This document shows positions 28,301 through 48,993 of a stretch of 64,000 nt of DNA, piece by piece. Location: positions 5,128,969 through 5,192,968 of the forward strand of contig OZ026558.1 of NCBI GenBank assembly GCA_964020155.1, given 5' to 3'. This DNA comes from Chondrilla cf. caribensis (lineage: Eukaryota; Porifera; Demospongiae; Chondrillida; Chondrillidae). Every line of letters begins with the position of its first letter. The stretch's first letter is position 1. The notes below the pieces were generated by a model, which saw only the letters and a list, made by a program, of their open reading frames with translations, was not told where the DNA came from and made no database searches. A program made the position numbers and the translations under genes.

Positions 28301-31300
28301 ATGACAGGAATATTGTCATTTTCGTTGATAACATTGACTCTCAGTGCTCCAAATGACTCCCCACCTCCCTGGTCGTTGACTGAGATGTTCAACTCATGTG
28401 TCTGCTGGATCTCGTAATCCAGCATAGACAATAGAGTCACCAGCCCAGTGGAGGAGTTCACTGTGAACAAGCCCTCACCGTTGTCATCTGCTATCGAATA
28501 TCTCAGCACTGAATTGCCATCTTCATCTTCCGCCATGAATTGCGCAATGGGTGTACCAGGTTGCGTAAGCTCAGAAATGTTAACTGATAAATTTGATGTA
28601 ATGGTAGGTACATTGTCGTTGACATCAATGACGGTTACTAGGACAACAGTACTCCCACTCAAGGCCGGTTGTCCTTGATCTGTGGCGATCACAGTGACGT
28701 TGTGTCTTTGGTTTGTTTCATAGTCCAATTCCTGAACCAACCGTAACTGACCACTGTTCGTATCAACTTCAAAAAACCCCTCGTTGGGCAGCACAGTGTA
28801 TGCAATACGCGAATTGTCGGTACCAGGAGCATCCCTGTCTGTTGCCATGACAATCAGTACATCTCGTGGTACTGCTACATCCTCTCTCAGCTCCAATCTG
28901 TGGGTTTGTTGCTGGAAGGTTGGTTGATTGTCGTTGATGTCTGTAACTGTGATACGTATGGTTGAAGTCGAGGATCGACTGGGATTTCCACAGTCAGTTG
29001 CCACCACTGTCAGGGAGTGGAAATCCACATCCTCTCGGTCTAGTCTATCCGCTGATAGCCTTCCAGATTGTTCATTAATATTGAACAGATTAGAAGTCGG
29101 TCGCAATGAGTATTTGATCTGTGCATTGGTACCGGAATCACTATCGTTTGCAAAGACCCCCCCAAAGTCCTCCATCACCTGTTCTTCAACCAAACTGAAG
29201 ATGTATGGCTCACCGAAGAAGATTGGACTGTTATCGTTTTCATCAATGACGTTAAAGACGATGTCAGCGCTCGATGACAGTCCTCCATCATCCTCGGCCG
29301 TCACGGTGACACTATGACGTGTTTGAGTCTCGTAGTCGAGAGGTCCTGTCAGGGTGATTTCTCCGCTGTGGCAGTCGATGGCAAACAGCGAAGATCCTGT
29401 TAATGTGAACGTGGTTGGACCCCCAACAGTGTCAGGGTCGTCGGACACCACTGTGGCAACCAGACCAGTAGCTGATTCCAGTAAATCCACTGGTGACCGG
29501 GCATTGATGGTAGGTGGAGTGTCGTTAATGTCTGTGATGTCAATGGAAACTTCGGTAGTGGTGGAAAGAGAGGGGTTTCCCCCATCTCTCACAACTACCT
29601 CTATTAGAAAACTCGTCTCCCCCGTGTCATAATCAAGGTTGCCATTGACAACAATGGTCCCATTGCTGGTTACATGAAAGAGGTTAACTGAGGTTGTGGT
29701 GATCAAGTACGTTAACATCCCATTGGTTCCAGGATCTACATCAGTAGCCATGACAACACCAATACTCTCCCCCATGCCTGCTCCCTCACTTATGGAGAAT
29801 GCACAAGTGTTGTTCAGCGCACATGGCGTGGTGAAGAAAGGAGCCTCGTTGACATCCGTTACATCAATGACTTGAACTGCTGTGGCATTTCTCTGGGGAC
29901 TTCCCCCATCAGCTGCTTGAAGAGTAAGTTGGAACCTAGGTATAGCGGGGTCTGATTGATTCAGAAACTGACTTTGCGATACAGAAATGGTACCGGAAAT
30001 GGGGTCAATATCAAACACACCATTCCCATTCCCATTTATTATGGAATACACAATTTCACCACTTGTACCGGGATCATCATCGGTGGCTGTAACCACGACA
30101 ATATCGTCACCATTGGATGTTGTCTCTGGAATGGAGATAGGAGCCAGAGTATTGAAGACGGGGTCATGGTTGTTGCCAGGTGTTACCATGACAACAACAT
30201 AGACTCTAGACCTCTGACAAGGGTCTTGCACATTCTCCGCAATGACAGTTAAATTGTAGACCAAAGCATCATCTGGGTCCAGTGTCTGTGCGGATATCGC
30301 TCCAGTGGATTGGTCAATGGAGAAGCGATCACCAGTATTCCCCTCAGTAATTGAGAAAACAAAGCTGTAGAGAAGGAACAGGGAGATGAATATAACGATG
30401 GCTTTACAACCTTGGCAGCAATGAGATTCACCTGTCCTGTGAGGTCAAGTAGTCACGAACATTGATGATTGGGTTGGAAGAAGGGGAATCCCCGGGAACA
30501 GTTACTTCCAAGATGCTGGGATCAAACAGCATCTCATACACTGTCATTTCAAACTCGTTTGTGTCCTCCGTACCCTCCACACTGATGTACACAGTCTGCA
30601 GAGAATACAAAACTAGAATGAACACAAGAGTGGAAGTACCTAACTGAGATAGTGGAAGTGAGTGGGAGGGTGGGAGGGGACTGCGGTAATGTGGGAGGTG
30701 GAGATGGTAGTGAGGGTGGGAGGGGACTGCGGTAATGTGGGAGGTGGCGATGGTAGTGAGGGTGGAGGCAAGAGAGTCAAAAGAAGTTGAAGTGTATACT
30801 ATCAGTGAAGGAGTTTGGAGCACTTACTATCAGTGAAGGAATTTGGAGCACTTACTATCAGTGAAGGAGTTTGGAGCACTTACTATCAGTGAAGGAGTTT
30901 GGAGCACTTACTATCAGTGAAGGAATTTGGAGCACTTACTATCAGTGAAGGAATTTGGAGCACTTACTATCAGTGAAGGAATTTGGAGCACTTACTATCA
31001 GTGAAGGAGTTTGGAGCACTTACTATCAGTGAAGGAGATTGGAGCACTTACTATCAGTGAAGGAGTTTGGAGCACTTACTATCAGTGAAGGAGATTGAAG
31101 CACTTACTATCAGTGAAGGAATTTGGAGCACTTACTATCAGTGAAGGAGATTGAAGCACTTACTATCAGTGAAGGAGATTGAAGCACTTACTATCAGTGA
31201 AGGAATTTGGAGCACTTACTATCAGTGAAGGAGTTTGGAACACTTACTATCAGTGAAGGAGTTTGGAGCACTTACTATCAGTGAAGGAGTTTGGAGCACT

Positions 31301-33588
31301 TACTATCAGCAAAGGAATTTGGAGCACTTACTATCAGTGAAGGAGTTTGGAGCACTTACTATCAGTGAAGGAGTTTGGAGTGCATACTATCAGTGAAGGA
31401 GTTTGGAGCACTTACTATCAGTGAAGGAGTTTGGAGCACTTACTATCAGTGAAGGAGTTTGGAGCACTTACTATCAGTGAAGGAGTTTGGAGCACTTACT
31501 ATCAGTGAAGGAATTTGGAGCACTTACTATCAGTGAAGGAGATTGGAGCACTTACTCTTGAGAAGGTCAGCTCAGCATTGAACTGAATAGTGATTAGTCT
31601 TCGCTTTCTCTTGAAGGCTGCATTGGTACTGGCAACCACGTACGGACGAGGGCTAACTGGACCAGGGTTGTTAATTGTTGTTGATGCATAAACAAATGAA
31701 AAACCAATTGTATCGCGCTACAAGGATAAGAGTGACGTAGGAGGGTTTAGTGAAGACAAGGCCTGTGACCCATGCCCACCACATTCAGGTACTCACAATT
31801 TCAATGATGACAGTGGTGTTCCGTGTGAACCGTCCACAGGTGCTTTGAAAGTACTTGAACTCTGCCCGGCTGACACGAGTGAAGATGAAGCTCCCCGTGA
31901 TGACGATAGCAGGAGCTGCAGGAGACGAGAGGTACATCACAAGAGGGTCTGTTGCAAGCCAGTTTGTGACAAAGTAAACATACAGTACACACAGTACACA
32001 CAGTACACACAGTATACCTAGTGCACACAGTACATACAGTACACACAGTACATACAGTACACACAGTACACACAGTACATCAATACACACGGTACATACA
32101 ATACATACAGTACACACAGTACACACAGTACATACAGTACACCTAGTACACACAGTACACACAGTACATACAGTACACACAGTACATACAATACACACAG
32201 TACACACAGCATATACACACAGTCTTTGTCACTCCCACTCACATTCACACAGTGTTGCTCCTATAAGATCAACAAAAGAAGCCGCATCAGTGTATCTCCT
32301 TAAAAGGTATACATACAGTTGGTCAGGGTCGGAGGAGATCTCCAGCAGCTCATCCAGGTCAATATTACCTATCCCCACAGAATATACTACAACCCCGGAG
32401 TCCTTCAACAGCTGGGGCTCGTCATCGAGTGGCTCCAAGTTAGACTTCCCATCAGTTATCAGTACGGCTACACGGGGAATACCCTTACTGCTGGGCCGAA
32501 CTCCTCGCCCAATTGACTCATTAAACAGTGCCCTGGTGTACCTGAGGGCCTGTGCCGTGCGCGTGTAGCCCCCGGGGTAGGAGATCCTGCCAACAGCCCT
32601 CTGCAATGACGTCCTGGTTGTGAGGTCATCAAGGTCAAACGGTATTCTACTCCGTGTGGAGTAAGTTACCATGCCAACCCTTGTCCTCTCGAGTCCAATC
32701 TCAAAGAAGTTATGAACATTACTGATAAACTGGAGAGCTAGTCTGTGGTTGCTCCGTCCAACACTCCCAGACTGATCCAGGATCCAAATTAAATCCATGT
32801 TGATTCTACAAACTGAAGAGAGGAGAGGGTTTGGTCAATAGGACGAATGACGAGTTGTGCGTGTGCATGCACGTGGGTGGATGGTGTGTGCCACTCACGG
32901 TCTGGGACTACACTCAATCGAATGTAGCTCTCCGATTCCAGGTAGACCCAGTCAAACCCGCTTTCGATTGCCATCAACAAGATTTCCGAGTAGTGAGCAA
33001 TGGTCTGGATGTAGCCTCTGATCCGAACAGACCGTCCTGGAGTGCAGCGAGGAGGAGGAGGGAATGAACACGGCGATGGACACGGCACTGTCAACGTTCG
33101 GACCTACTTCACGCACCAGTTGTGGCTGGCTGGCCAACACCGGTGGTAGTGGATGTAGCCAGAACACGTTACACATGCTTACCTTCATAATGCAGAGACG
33201 TATTGCTGATCCCGAGAGAAGAAACATCACTGTCGTAGTCCACCCAGCCGAGAAGGACTTCTAAATTTCTTCGAAAACGTTTATAGTAGGTGCTGGCGAG
33301 AGCATCCAGTCTGGACTGGCAGCGTGAAGTCATCCTTCGCGCGTCTGAATTGCGGAAGGTCAGTCGTCTGTTGTAGTTGACACGCAGGTCTCTCGTGAAG
33401 CGGAACGAGTCCCTGGCTATCCTGACCCTGATGGGCCTACACTCCGTGTCTTCATCTCTGTCGGGGTAGCTCTCTCGTACAGAAAACCGGGTTGGAATGG
33501 TCCCTCTGTCAATGGAGAAGTCGGTAGCTTGGGCGAGGGTGTTCAGTAGAAACGTAACAATACACAAGTTTGCAAGTGCAGAGAACAT
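23033..33588 (-). CDS. Hedgling: Hedge-VWA-cadherin-Ig-EGF transmembrane protein
   Basis: 17 exons in reading order: 33588-33183, 33036-32899, 32812-32243, 31915-31797, 31717-31556, 30595-30432, 30364-27582, 27391-27051, 26536-25753, 25672-25512, 25448-25328, 25231-24923, 24853-24247, 24156-23990, 23906-23768, 23695-23466, 23238-23033; 2468 residues. A signal peptide is followed by a Hedgehog N-terminal (Hedge) domain at about 47-182 (SRCQSRLDALAS, SLHYEGR, ESGFDWVYLES). A VWA domain with MIDAS DQSGS lies at 186-370. A beta-rich unknown region follows at 371-520, then about twelve cadherin repeats to about 1690 with DINDN linkers. Next come two Ig-like domains, EGF modules, a furin-type site, one membrane helix near 2290-2312 and a 150-residue cytoplasmic tail. 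No Hog autoprocessing domain is present. This is the hedgling family of sponges and cnidarians, probably a membrane-bound adhesion receptor or ligand. Confidence 0.95.
23312..23358. repeat. GT dinucleotide tract, hedgling intron 16
   Basis: (GT)n interrupted by one ACAT. Confidence 0.9.
23700..23719. repeat. Poly-G run beside a hedgling acceptor
   Basis: A run of about 20 G on the plus strand. On the minus strand it is a C run that serves as the polypyrimidine tract of exon 16. Confidence 0.9.
25262..25318. repeat. CA dinucleotide tract, hedgling intron 11
   Basis: Near-pure (CA)n between the second Ig exon and the EGF-linker exon. Confidence 0.92.
26590..27012. repeat. 54-bp minisatellite carrying a 5' splice-site copy, hedgling intron 8
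   Basis: About eight units of 50-54 bp containing ACACCATAGGATACAGTATG. On the minus strand many units have GGTGTAAGTGGGTGTG or GGTGTGAGTGGGTGTG. The real donor reads TTTAGA then GTAAGTGGG. Confidence 0.92.
30795..31555. repeat. 28-bp minisatellite carrying a 5' splice-site copy, hedgling intron 5
   Basis: About 27 units containing GGAGCACTTACTATCAGTGA. On the minus strand each unit has AGTAAGTGCTCC, identical to the real donor context AGA then GTAAGTGCTCC of exon 5 (donor at 31555). Confidence 0.95.
31975..32222. repeat. ACACAGTACAT array, hedgling intron 3
   Basis: Units of 9-10 bp (ACACAGTAC/ACATACAGT). The same unit occurs in RIC1 intron 22 and, in complement, in an ORC4 intron. Confidence 0.93.
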
Positions 33589-34025
33589 CGCGGCTTAGAA
33601 GCGTGTGGCTCTAAAGAAACTTTCCGAAAGAGAAGAGACGGTACATTTATACTAGCAGCTCGGGTGCCGGTCGCGTGAGACATGCCAAGTCATGAATCTC
33701 ATTACCGACCGAGGGAGTATGTACAAACATGGAAAACATTTGCACGACAAGGTGAATGTTTTCCGAGGCTCTCACCCCCACGCGGCCCGAAAAGGGATCC
33801 CCATAGATACTCGCACAAATACAGAAGTGGCGGAATTCCTCCACAGAGGAGAAGTGATTTGAAGTATGCCACATCACCAAAGTCGGATCAGACCATCATT
33901 AGAAGGGTAACATATAAAGTTGTCATCACGACCAAAAATACCACACTCACTTATATGAGCAGTGTGCATGTTTGCCTTATGTGAGAAATAAAAACATTGT
34001 AATTTGATTATCAATAGAGATTGGC
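33589..34025 (-). promoter_or_regulatory. Hedgling promoter with TATA box; RIC1 3' UTR
   Basis: Only 437 bp separate the RIC1 stop from the hedgling start on the same strand. TATAAAT on the minus strand (33645-33651) lies 57-63 bp before the hedgling ATG, a position that fits a core promoter with a very short 5' UTR. ORFs on the plus strand here look like chance. Confidence 0.55.
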
Positions 34026-43100
<9,075 letters not shown>

Positions 43101-43819
43101 ACTCCTGGGTCAAAAACGATTTTTCGGTGTTGACAAAGCGGCCATTTTCCTCCCTACAATCCGTCGGTCGTTTAAGCCAGATCAGCTAAAAGCCCATCTC
43201 CTTATTTGGCTAGCAGTCACGCCCTCGTAGTGAATACACGCCCCTGCATGTACTATGGTATGAGCGTTGGAGTACCACCCGGTGTACCTGTACATGCTTC
43301 TTGTAGCGAGGGAGAGAGGACCCAGGAGAACAATTAGTCGGTAAAGTACTACAAAATCAGGGTGAGATGCCAACAAAGACCATCAGGAAGTAATGCACCG
43401 GTGTATTTAGTTGGGAATCGCTTCAAAGAGACGCTACTTCAATGACCTATGTACTATTGCTTCGATTTGTTGATGTTCTCTGCTCGGCAGCCAATACTCG
43501 CTGAGGCCCACCATACCCCAGCTAATCACGTTAGCTGATGTAATCAATTCATTCAAAAGTGAAACCTTTCATGCGTCTCAGTCGGTAACGGTACGAGGTT
43601 TTGCTGGTCGTCAATGAGTGTTGTAGTCGACCACAGTGCATGGCCAGAAAGATCTGTTGATGTACATGCTAATTTTCGCGTGAATAATCACCTGAATGTA
43701 CACTTAACGACATGCTGTATCCGTCTCTGGTCTAACCACCTTGATTGATTTAATTGTAATAATGTGTCATTTTAATTGAGTATTGCTGCCTGTATGTCAT
43801 TTCTATACACAGGATCTCC
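43101..43819. promoter_or_regulatory. RIC1/myosin head-to-head promoter region
   Basis: 720 bp of unique sequence between divergent start codons. GCCATTTT at 43141-43148 is the AAAATGGC octamer on the RIC1 strand; the ATG inside it opens a short upstream ORF. TATACACAG at 43804-43812 ends a likely 5' UTR intron seven bases before the myosin ATG. Confidence 0.5.
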
Positions 43820-43992
43820 ATGGCAACCAGTCCCAATCGGCCGGAGACCCCAGTGGCCCACTATAGTAGTTTACTGGATGAGATTGTCGGGTGCGGAGAC
43901 ATGGTACTCCTGGATTCCATCACCATGGATACCGTTGTGAACAACTTGAAGCAGCGTTATTGTGCACAAGAGTTTTATGTAAGTCTGTTCCC

Positions 43993-44046
<54 letters not shown>

Positions 44047-44126
44047 CCGTGTGTGTGTGTGTGTGTGCCCATGTGTGTGTGTGTGCCCGTGTGTGTCCGT
44101 GTGTGTGTGTGTGTGTGTCTATTTGT

Positions 44127-44171
<45 letters not shown>

Positions 44172-45835
44172 CATGTGCATGTTTTCTTCGTGTGTACCAT
44201 GTGGGTGGGTTAAAATATCACTTTCTTCTACTACTCTCTCTTCTCCCTGCGTAGACTTACATTGGTAAAGTAGTGGTCTCCGTGAACCCATATCAACGAC
44301 TGACCATCTATTCTCCTTCACACATTGAGAAATATCGAAGTAGGAACATGTTTGAGCTCCCTCCCCACATGTGAGTTGTCATACTAACATCAGTGCTCAA
44401 GGAATGCACAGTGAGTGGTGTTTGCTGCCTGGCAGTTTTGCAATCGCAGACGACGCCTACCGGTCCATGAGGGATAGACGCACAGATCAGTGTATAATCA
44501 TATCGGGAGAGTCTGGAGCCGGGAAGACAGGTAGGTGTGTCACCATGGTAACCTCTATTGCTGTTACTCTGAACTGGTTTGGCCATTCAGAGGCATCAAA
44601 GTTAGTGATGCAGTACGTTGCCGGGGTGACCAGCAATAGTGCAGAGGTCCATCGTGTGAAGGAACAGCTCCTCCAGTCCAACCCTGTCCTGGAAGGTGCC
44701 TGAGATGCCATCATCTCTGGATGGATACTTGGTTAATCTATGTTTCTTTGTATGTACAGCTTTTGGAAATGCGAAAACAACCAGAAATGATAATTCCTCG
44801 AGATTTGTGAGTTGTGTCTATTGATCGTCTTGAGAGTTGAGAGATATGTTGATAGTGAGAGTGTTGCTGTTGGACAGTGTGGTTGTAGTGAGCATGTCTT
44901 CACTTCTTTTGTTTTCCTTTGCAGGGAAAGTATATGGACATCGAGTTTGATTACCAGGGAGATCCCCTTGGAGGGGTGGTCACCAACTGTATGTACTGGC
45001 AATGCGATGGTTGTTAACACATAGAAATTAAGGTTTTACTAATATCTTTTTTTACCTCGTTTAGATCTTTTAGAAAAGGTACAATTGTGCCACATCTGCC
45101 TCCATACTGGGTTACGTTGTATTTGTTGTTGTTTATGTTTGTAATCCTCAGTCTAGAGTTGTTTACCAATCTCAAGGGGAGAGGAATTATCACATTTTCT
45201 ATCAGATCCTGGGAGGAGCCTCGAAGGATGTGTTAGGTGAGCAGCATTGTTAGTCAGGGTCTATGCTGCTCCTTCCTCACTGCTCCTTCCTCACTGCTCC
45301 TTCCTCACTGCTCCTTCCTCACTGCTCCTTCCTCACTGCTCCTTCCTCACTGCTCCTTCCTCACTGCTCCTTCCTCACTGCTCCTTCCTCCCTGCTCCTT
45401 CCTCCCTGCTCCTTCCTCACTGCTCCTTCCTCACTGCTCCTTCCTCCCTGCTCCTTCCTCACTGCTCCTTCCTCACTGCTCCTTCCTCACTGCTCCTTCC
45501 TCACTGCTCCTTCCTCACTGCTCCTTCCTCCCTGCTCCTTCCTCCCTGCTCCTTCCTCACTGCTCCTTCCTCACTGCTCCTTCCTCACTGCTCCTTCCTC
45601 CCTGCTCCTTCCTCACTGCTCCTTCCTCACTGCTCCTTCCTCACTGCTCCTTCCTCACTGCTCCTTCCTCACTGCTCCTTCCTCACTGCTCCTTCCTCAC
45701 TGCTCCTTCCTCATTTTAGACATGTTGCATTTGACACGGGAACATTCAGATTACCACTACCTCAACCAGAGTGGTTCGATATATGCACTCACTATCGATG
45801 ATGCAGAGGAGTTGTCTAATACACTGGTGTGTGTG

Positions 45836-45872
<37 letters not shown>

Positions 45873-48800
45873 ATGATGCTCTGCTGTCTGTTCTCCCCTG
45901 GCAGAGAGCTATGGAAGTATTAGGGTTCACTCCTCAGGAGATCAGTGGGGTGATGGAGCTGTTGGCTGGGATATTAAACCTGGGGAATCTCCAGTTTGAG
46001 GGTTATTCCCTGCCCAATGGGACAGATGCCTGTCGAATGACACACGACAAATGTGATTGAACTAGTGCACATCTCCATGTGACACTCATGTGACACTCAT
46101 GTGACACCACATTTCCTTGCCTGTAGGTGTGGAGTACACCTGTGATTTGTTTGGTTTGTCGTTGTCGGAGATGAGACAAGCCCTCACACAGAGAACAGTG
46201 GAGACTGCCAAGGAGCGTGTTACCAAGCCTCTGTCAGCTGAGCAGGTAGCCCCACTGTGTGTGTGCAGACTAGGTGGTCCATCTAGGTCCATCTCTCGCT
46301 CCTCGTAGGCTGCCTACGCTAGAGACGCTCTCAGTAAAGCCATATACAGTAAGATTTTCTCCTGGTTGGTTGAGAAGATCAACCACACCATTGAGGTGGG
46401 GAGTTGTATTGCACTAATATGTAGCACTAGTGATGGTTACTATGGCAACCAATACAGGCCAAGCCATGCAGAGCGAAGATGTGCATGGGTGTGTTGGACA
46501 TCTATGGCTTCGAGATATTCCAGGTAATGTATCAGTGGGTGTGGCTTATGAGTGTGTTGTTTACTAGTGGACGTGGCCTATCACACTATCTGTGATTGTA
46601 GTTCATTGAGATGGGCAGGTCACTTTGAGTTGTCTTTCTCTTCAGAAAAATAGTTTTGAACAATTTATCATCAATTACTGCAATGAAAAGCTTCAGCAAG
46701 TCTTCATTGAGCGAGTTCTGAAGCAGGAACAAGAGGAGTATGTTGTGGAGGTAGGGACACACTCACGTTGGATCTTTCAACTAATTACAGGGCCCCACTC
46801 ATTTCACAGGGTATAGAGTGGACTCACATTGAATTCTTCAATAATGCAGTTATTTGTGATCTAATTGAGAACGTAAGTTGGTTCTAGCACTGTGTCCTGG
46901 TGTGGTTGTGAGTGGGATGTTCTCTGCAGCCCCGGGTAGGCATACTGGGTTTGTTGGACGATGAGTGTCTGCGTCCAGGAAGTGCTAGCGACCTTACACT
47001 GCTGGAGAAGATCAATCGAACACACAAACAGCACAAACACTTTGAGAGTCGAGCGTCAAAGAGTCTCTTAAGTGACCATTCTCTGGGACAGGATGCCTTC
47101 AGACTAGTTCACTATGCCGGACGGGTGAGGGTATTGGGGGGGGGGGGGGGGTAAGGTAGCAAACATGGTCAAATGGTTGTTTGTTTCTAGGTGACCTATC
47201 AAATAGAAGGATTCTTGGACAAGAACAAAGACCTCCTCTACAATGACCTCTCGGCTGCCATGTTTGCTTGTGAGCGTAAACTACTGAAAGAACTCTTTGC
47301 CGAGGGTAACCCTGACAACATGTCTCGTAAGAGGCCTCCCACAGCTGGGTCTCAGTTCAAGGGCTCCGTCACGAACCTCATCAAGAGCTTGATGGAGAAG
47401 AACCCCAATTACATCAGATGTATCAAGGTCAGATTCTGGTAATGGTTGTTTTAGACTATGGTATGTAAGAGAGCTAGGTGACTGAGTGTAGTGTGTGTAG
47501 TGTGTGTAGTGTGTGTGTAGTGTGTGTACTGTGTGTAGTGTGTGTACTGTGTGTAGTGTATGTACTGTGTGGACTGTGTGTAATTCAGTTTTCCCCCAAC
47601 TTTCAGCCCAATGAAAAGCAAGAAGCTTCCAATTTCACTGATTCCCTTATTCGGCATCAAGTGAGATATTTGGGGTGAGTTCTCCAACTTCAGGTACAGT
47701 TCACTCAACATTTCATGTTACTTACTGTATTACTTCCTATACCTTGTGATATTCTTCCTGTTTACCATCATGTACTTCCTGTTCAGTTTGATGGAGAATA
47801 TTCGTGTTCGGAGAGCTGGGTTCGCTTACCGCCAGCTGTACGAGCACTTCCTGTCAAGGTACAAGATGCTGGCTAAGAAAACATGGCCGTCCTGGAAGTA
47901 CAGTGCAAGAGGAGGAGCTAGAGAGATTGTGAAGGTATGATAGTGTCACATGCTTTTGGTGTGATGGTCACATGATTGATACACTATTTCACCGTAAGGC
48001 ATGCAAGCTGGAAGACCACGCCTTTAAGTTTGGTCGCACTAAAGTCTTCATCAGGGACCCCAGGACAGTGTTCCAGATTGAGGACATGCGGCGTAGCAGG
48101 ATGCAGGACCTGGCCACTCTGATTCAAAAGGTCTTCAGAGGCCACGTCTGCAGGAGAGAGGTGCCTGCTGTGGTACAGGATCCATTGTTGCCATAGTAAC
48201 ATATTTTACATATTTGTTCCCAGTTCCTGAGAATCCGCAATGCTCAACTAGCGATCTCCAAACACTGGAGAAGGTACAAGTGCCGTAAGCAGTTCCTCCG
48301 TCAGAGAGAAGCTGTGATTGTTGTGCAGAAATATTACAGAGGGTGGATTGTGAGTGGGGTCGTGAGTGTGCATGTCACATGATTGTCACATGATGTCCAA
48401 ACATATAGGCTAGACGAGAACTTTGGAGGATGAAATTTGCAATAAGAGCTGAATGGGCCGTGGGTGTGATCAGGAAGTATTACCTCGGCTGGAAGGTGTG
48501 TCTGTGTGTTGACTGATTTTCCTAAGTTCAAGCCTTTCTCATCCCCATGCTAGGTGAGGAAGCAGTACAGGAGGCTGTTCAAGAACTCTGCTAGTACAGT
48601 TATTGTCAGATTTTTCAGAGCCTACATTGTGAGTTCATTTCTCTGCATCTCTCCCTCTCTCACTAGCTCACTCTTGTGTGTTTGTGCGGTGTGTGCTGTG
48701 TGTATTAGTCCAGGGAGTACCACACTCTCCTTGTTGTTTTCTTCAGCGCTATCGCTTTGTCGTATTCATTCAAGACCATCTTCCAACCACTTCTCCTGTT

Positions 48801-48943
48801 GACAAAAAGTGGCCCAAGGTACCTCCATTCTTCAGGCAAGCCTCAAAGCTTCTGAGAATCCTCCACCACAGATGGAGGGTGAGACCAGGGCGTGTGAAGT
48901 TGCTACTGTGCATGGCTGATGATTTGCATTGATTATCACATGT

Positions 48944-48993
<50 letters not shown>

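Noticed and set aside
27565..30264. The 899-codon cadherin ORF as a separate intronless gene
   Set aside because: It lacks a signal peptide and membrane segment. Splice sites on both sides join it in phase to the Hedge/VWA exons and the Ig/EGF exons.
24070..32568. Plus-strand ORFs opposite hedgling exons, such as 24070-24786 and 28067-28417
   Set aside because: They are antisense shadows of the cadherin, EGF and VWA exons.
33647..33984. Overlapping ORFs of 77-100 codons on both strands between RIC1 and hedgling
   Set aside because: The interval carries the hedgling TATA box and start region. Neither reading looks like a protein family.
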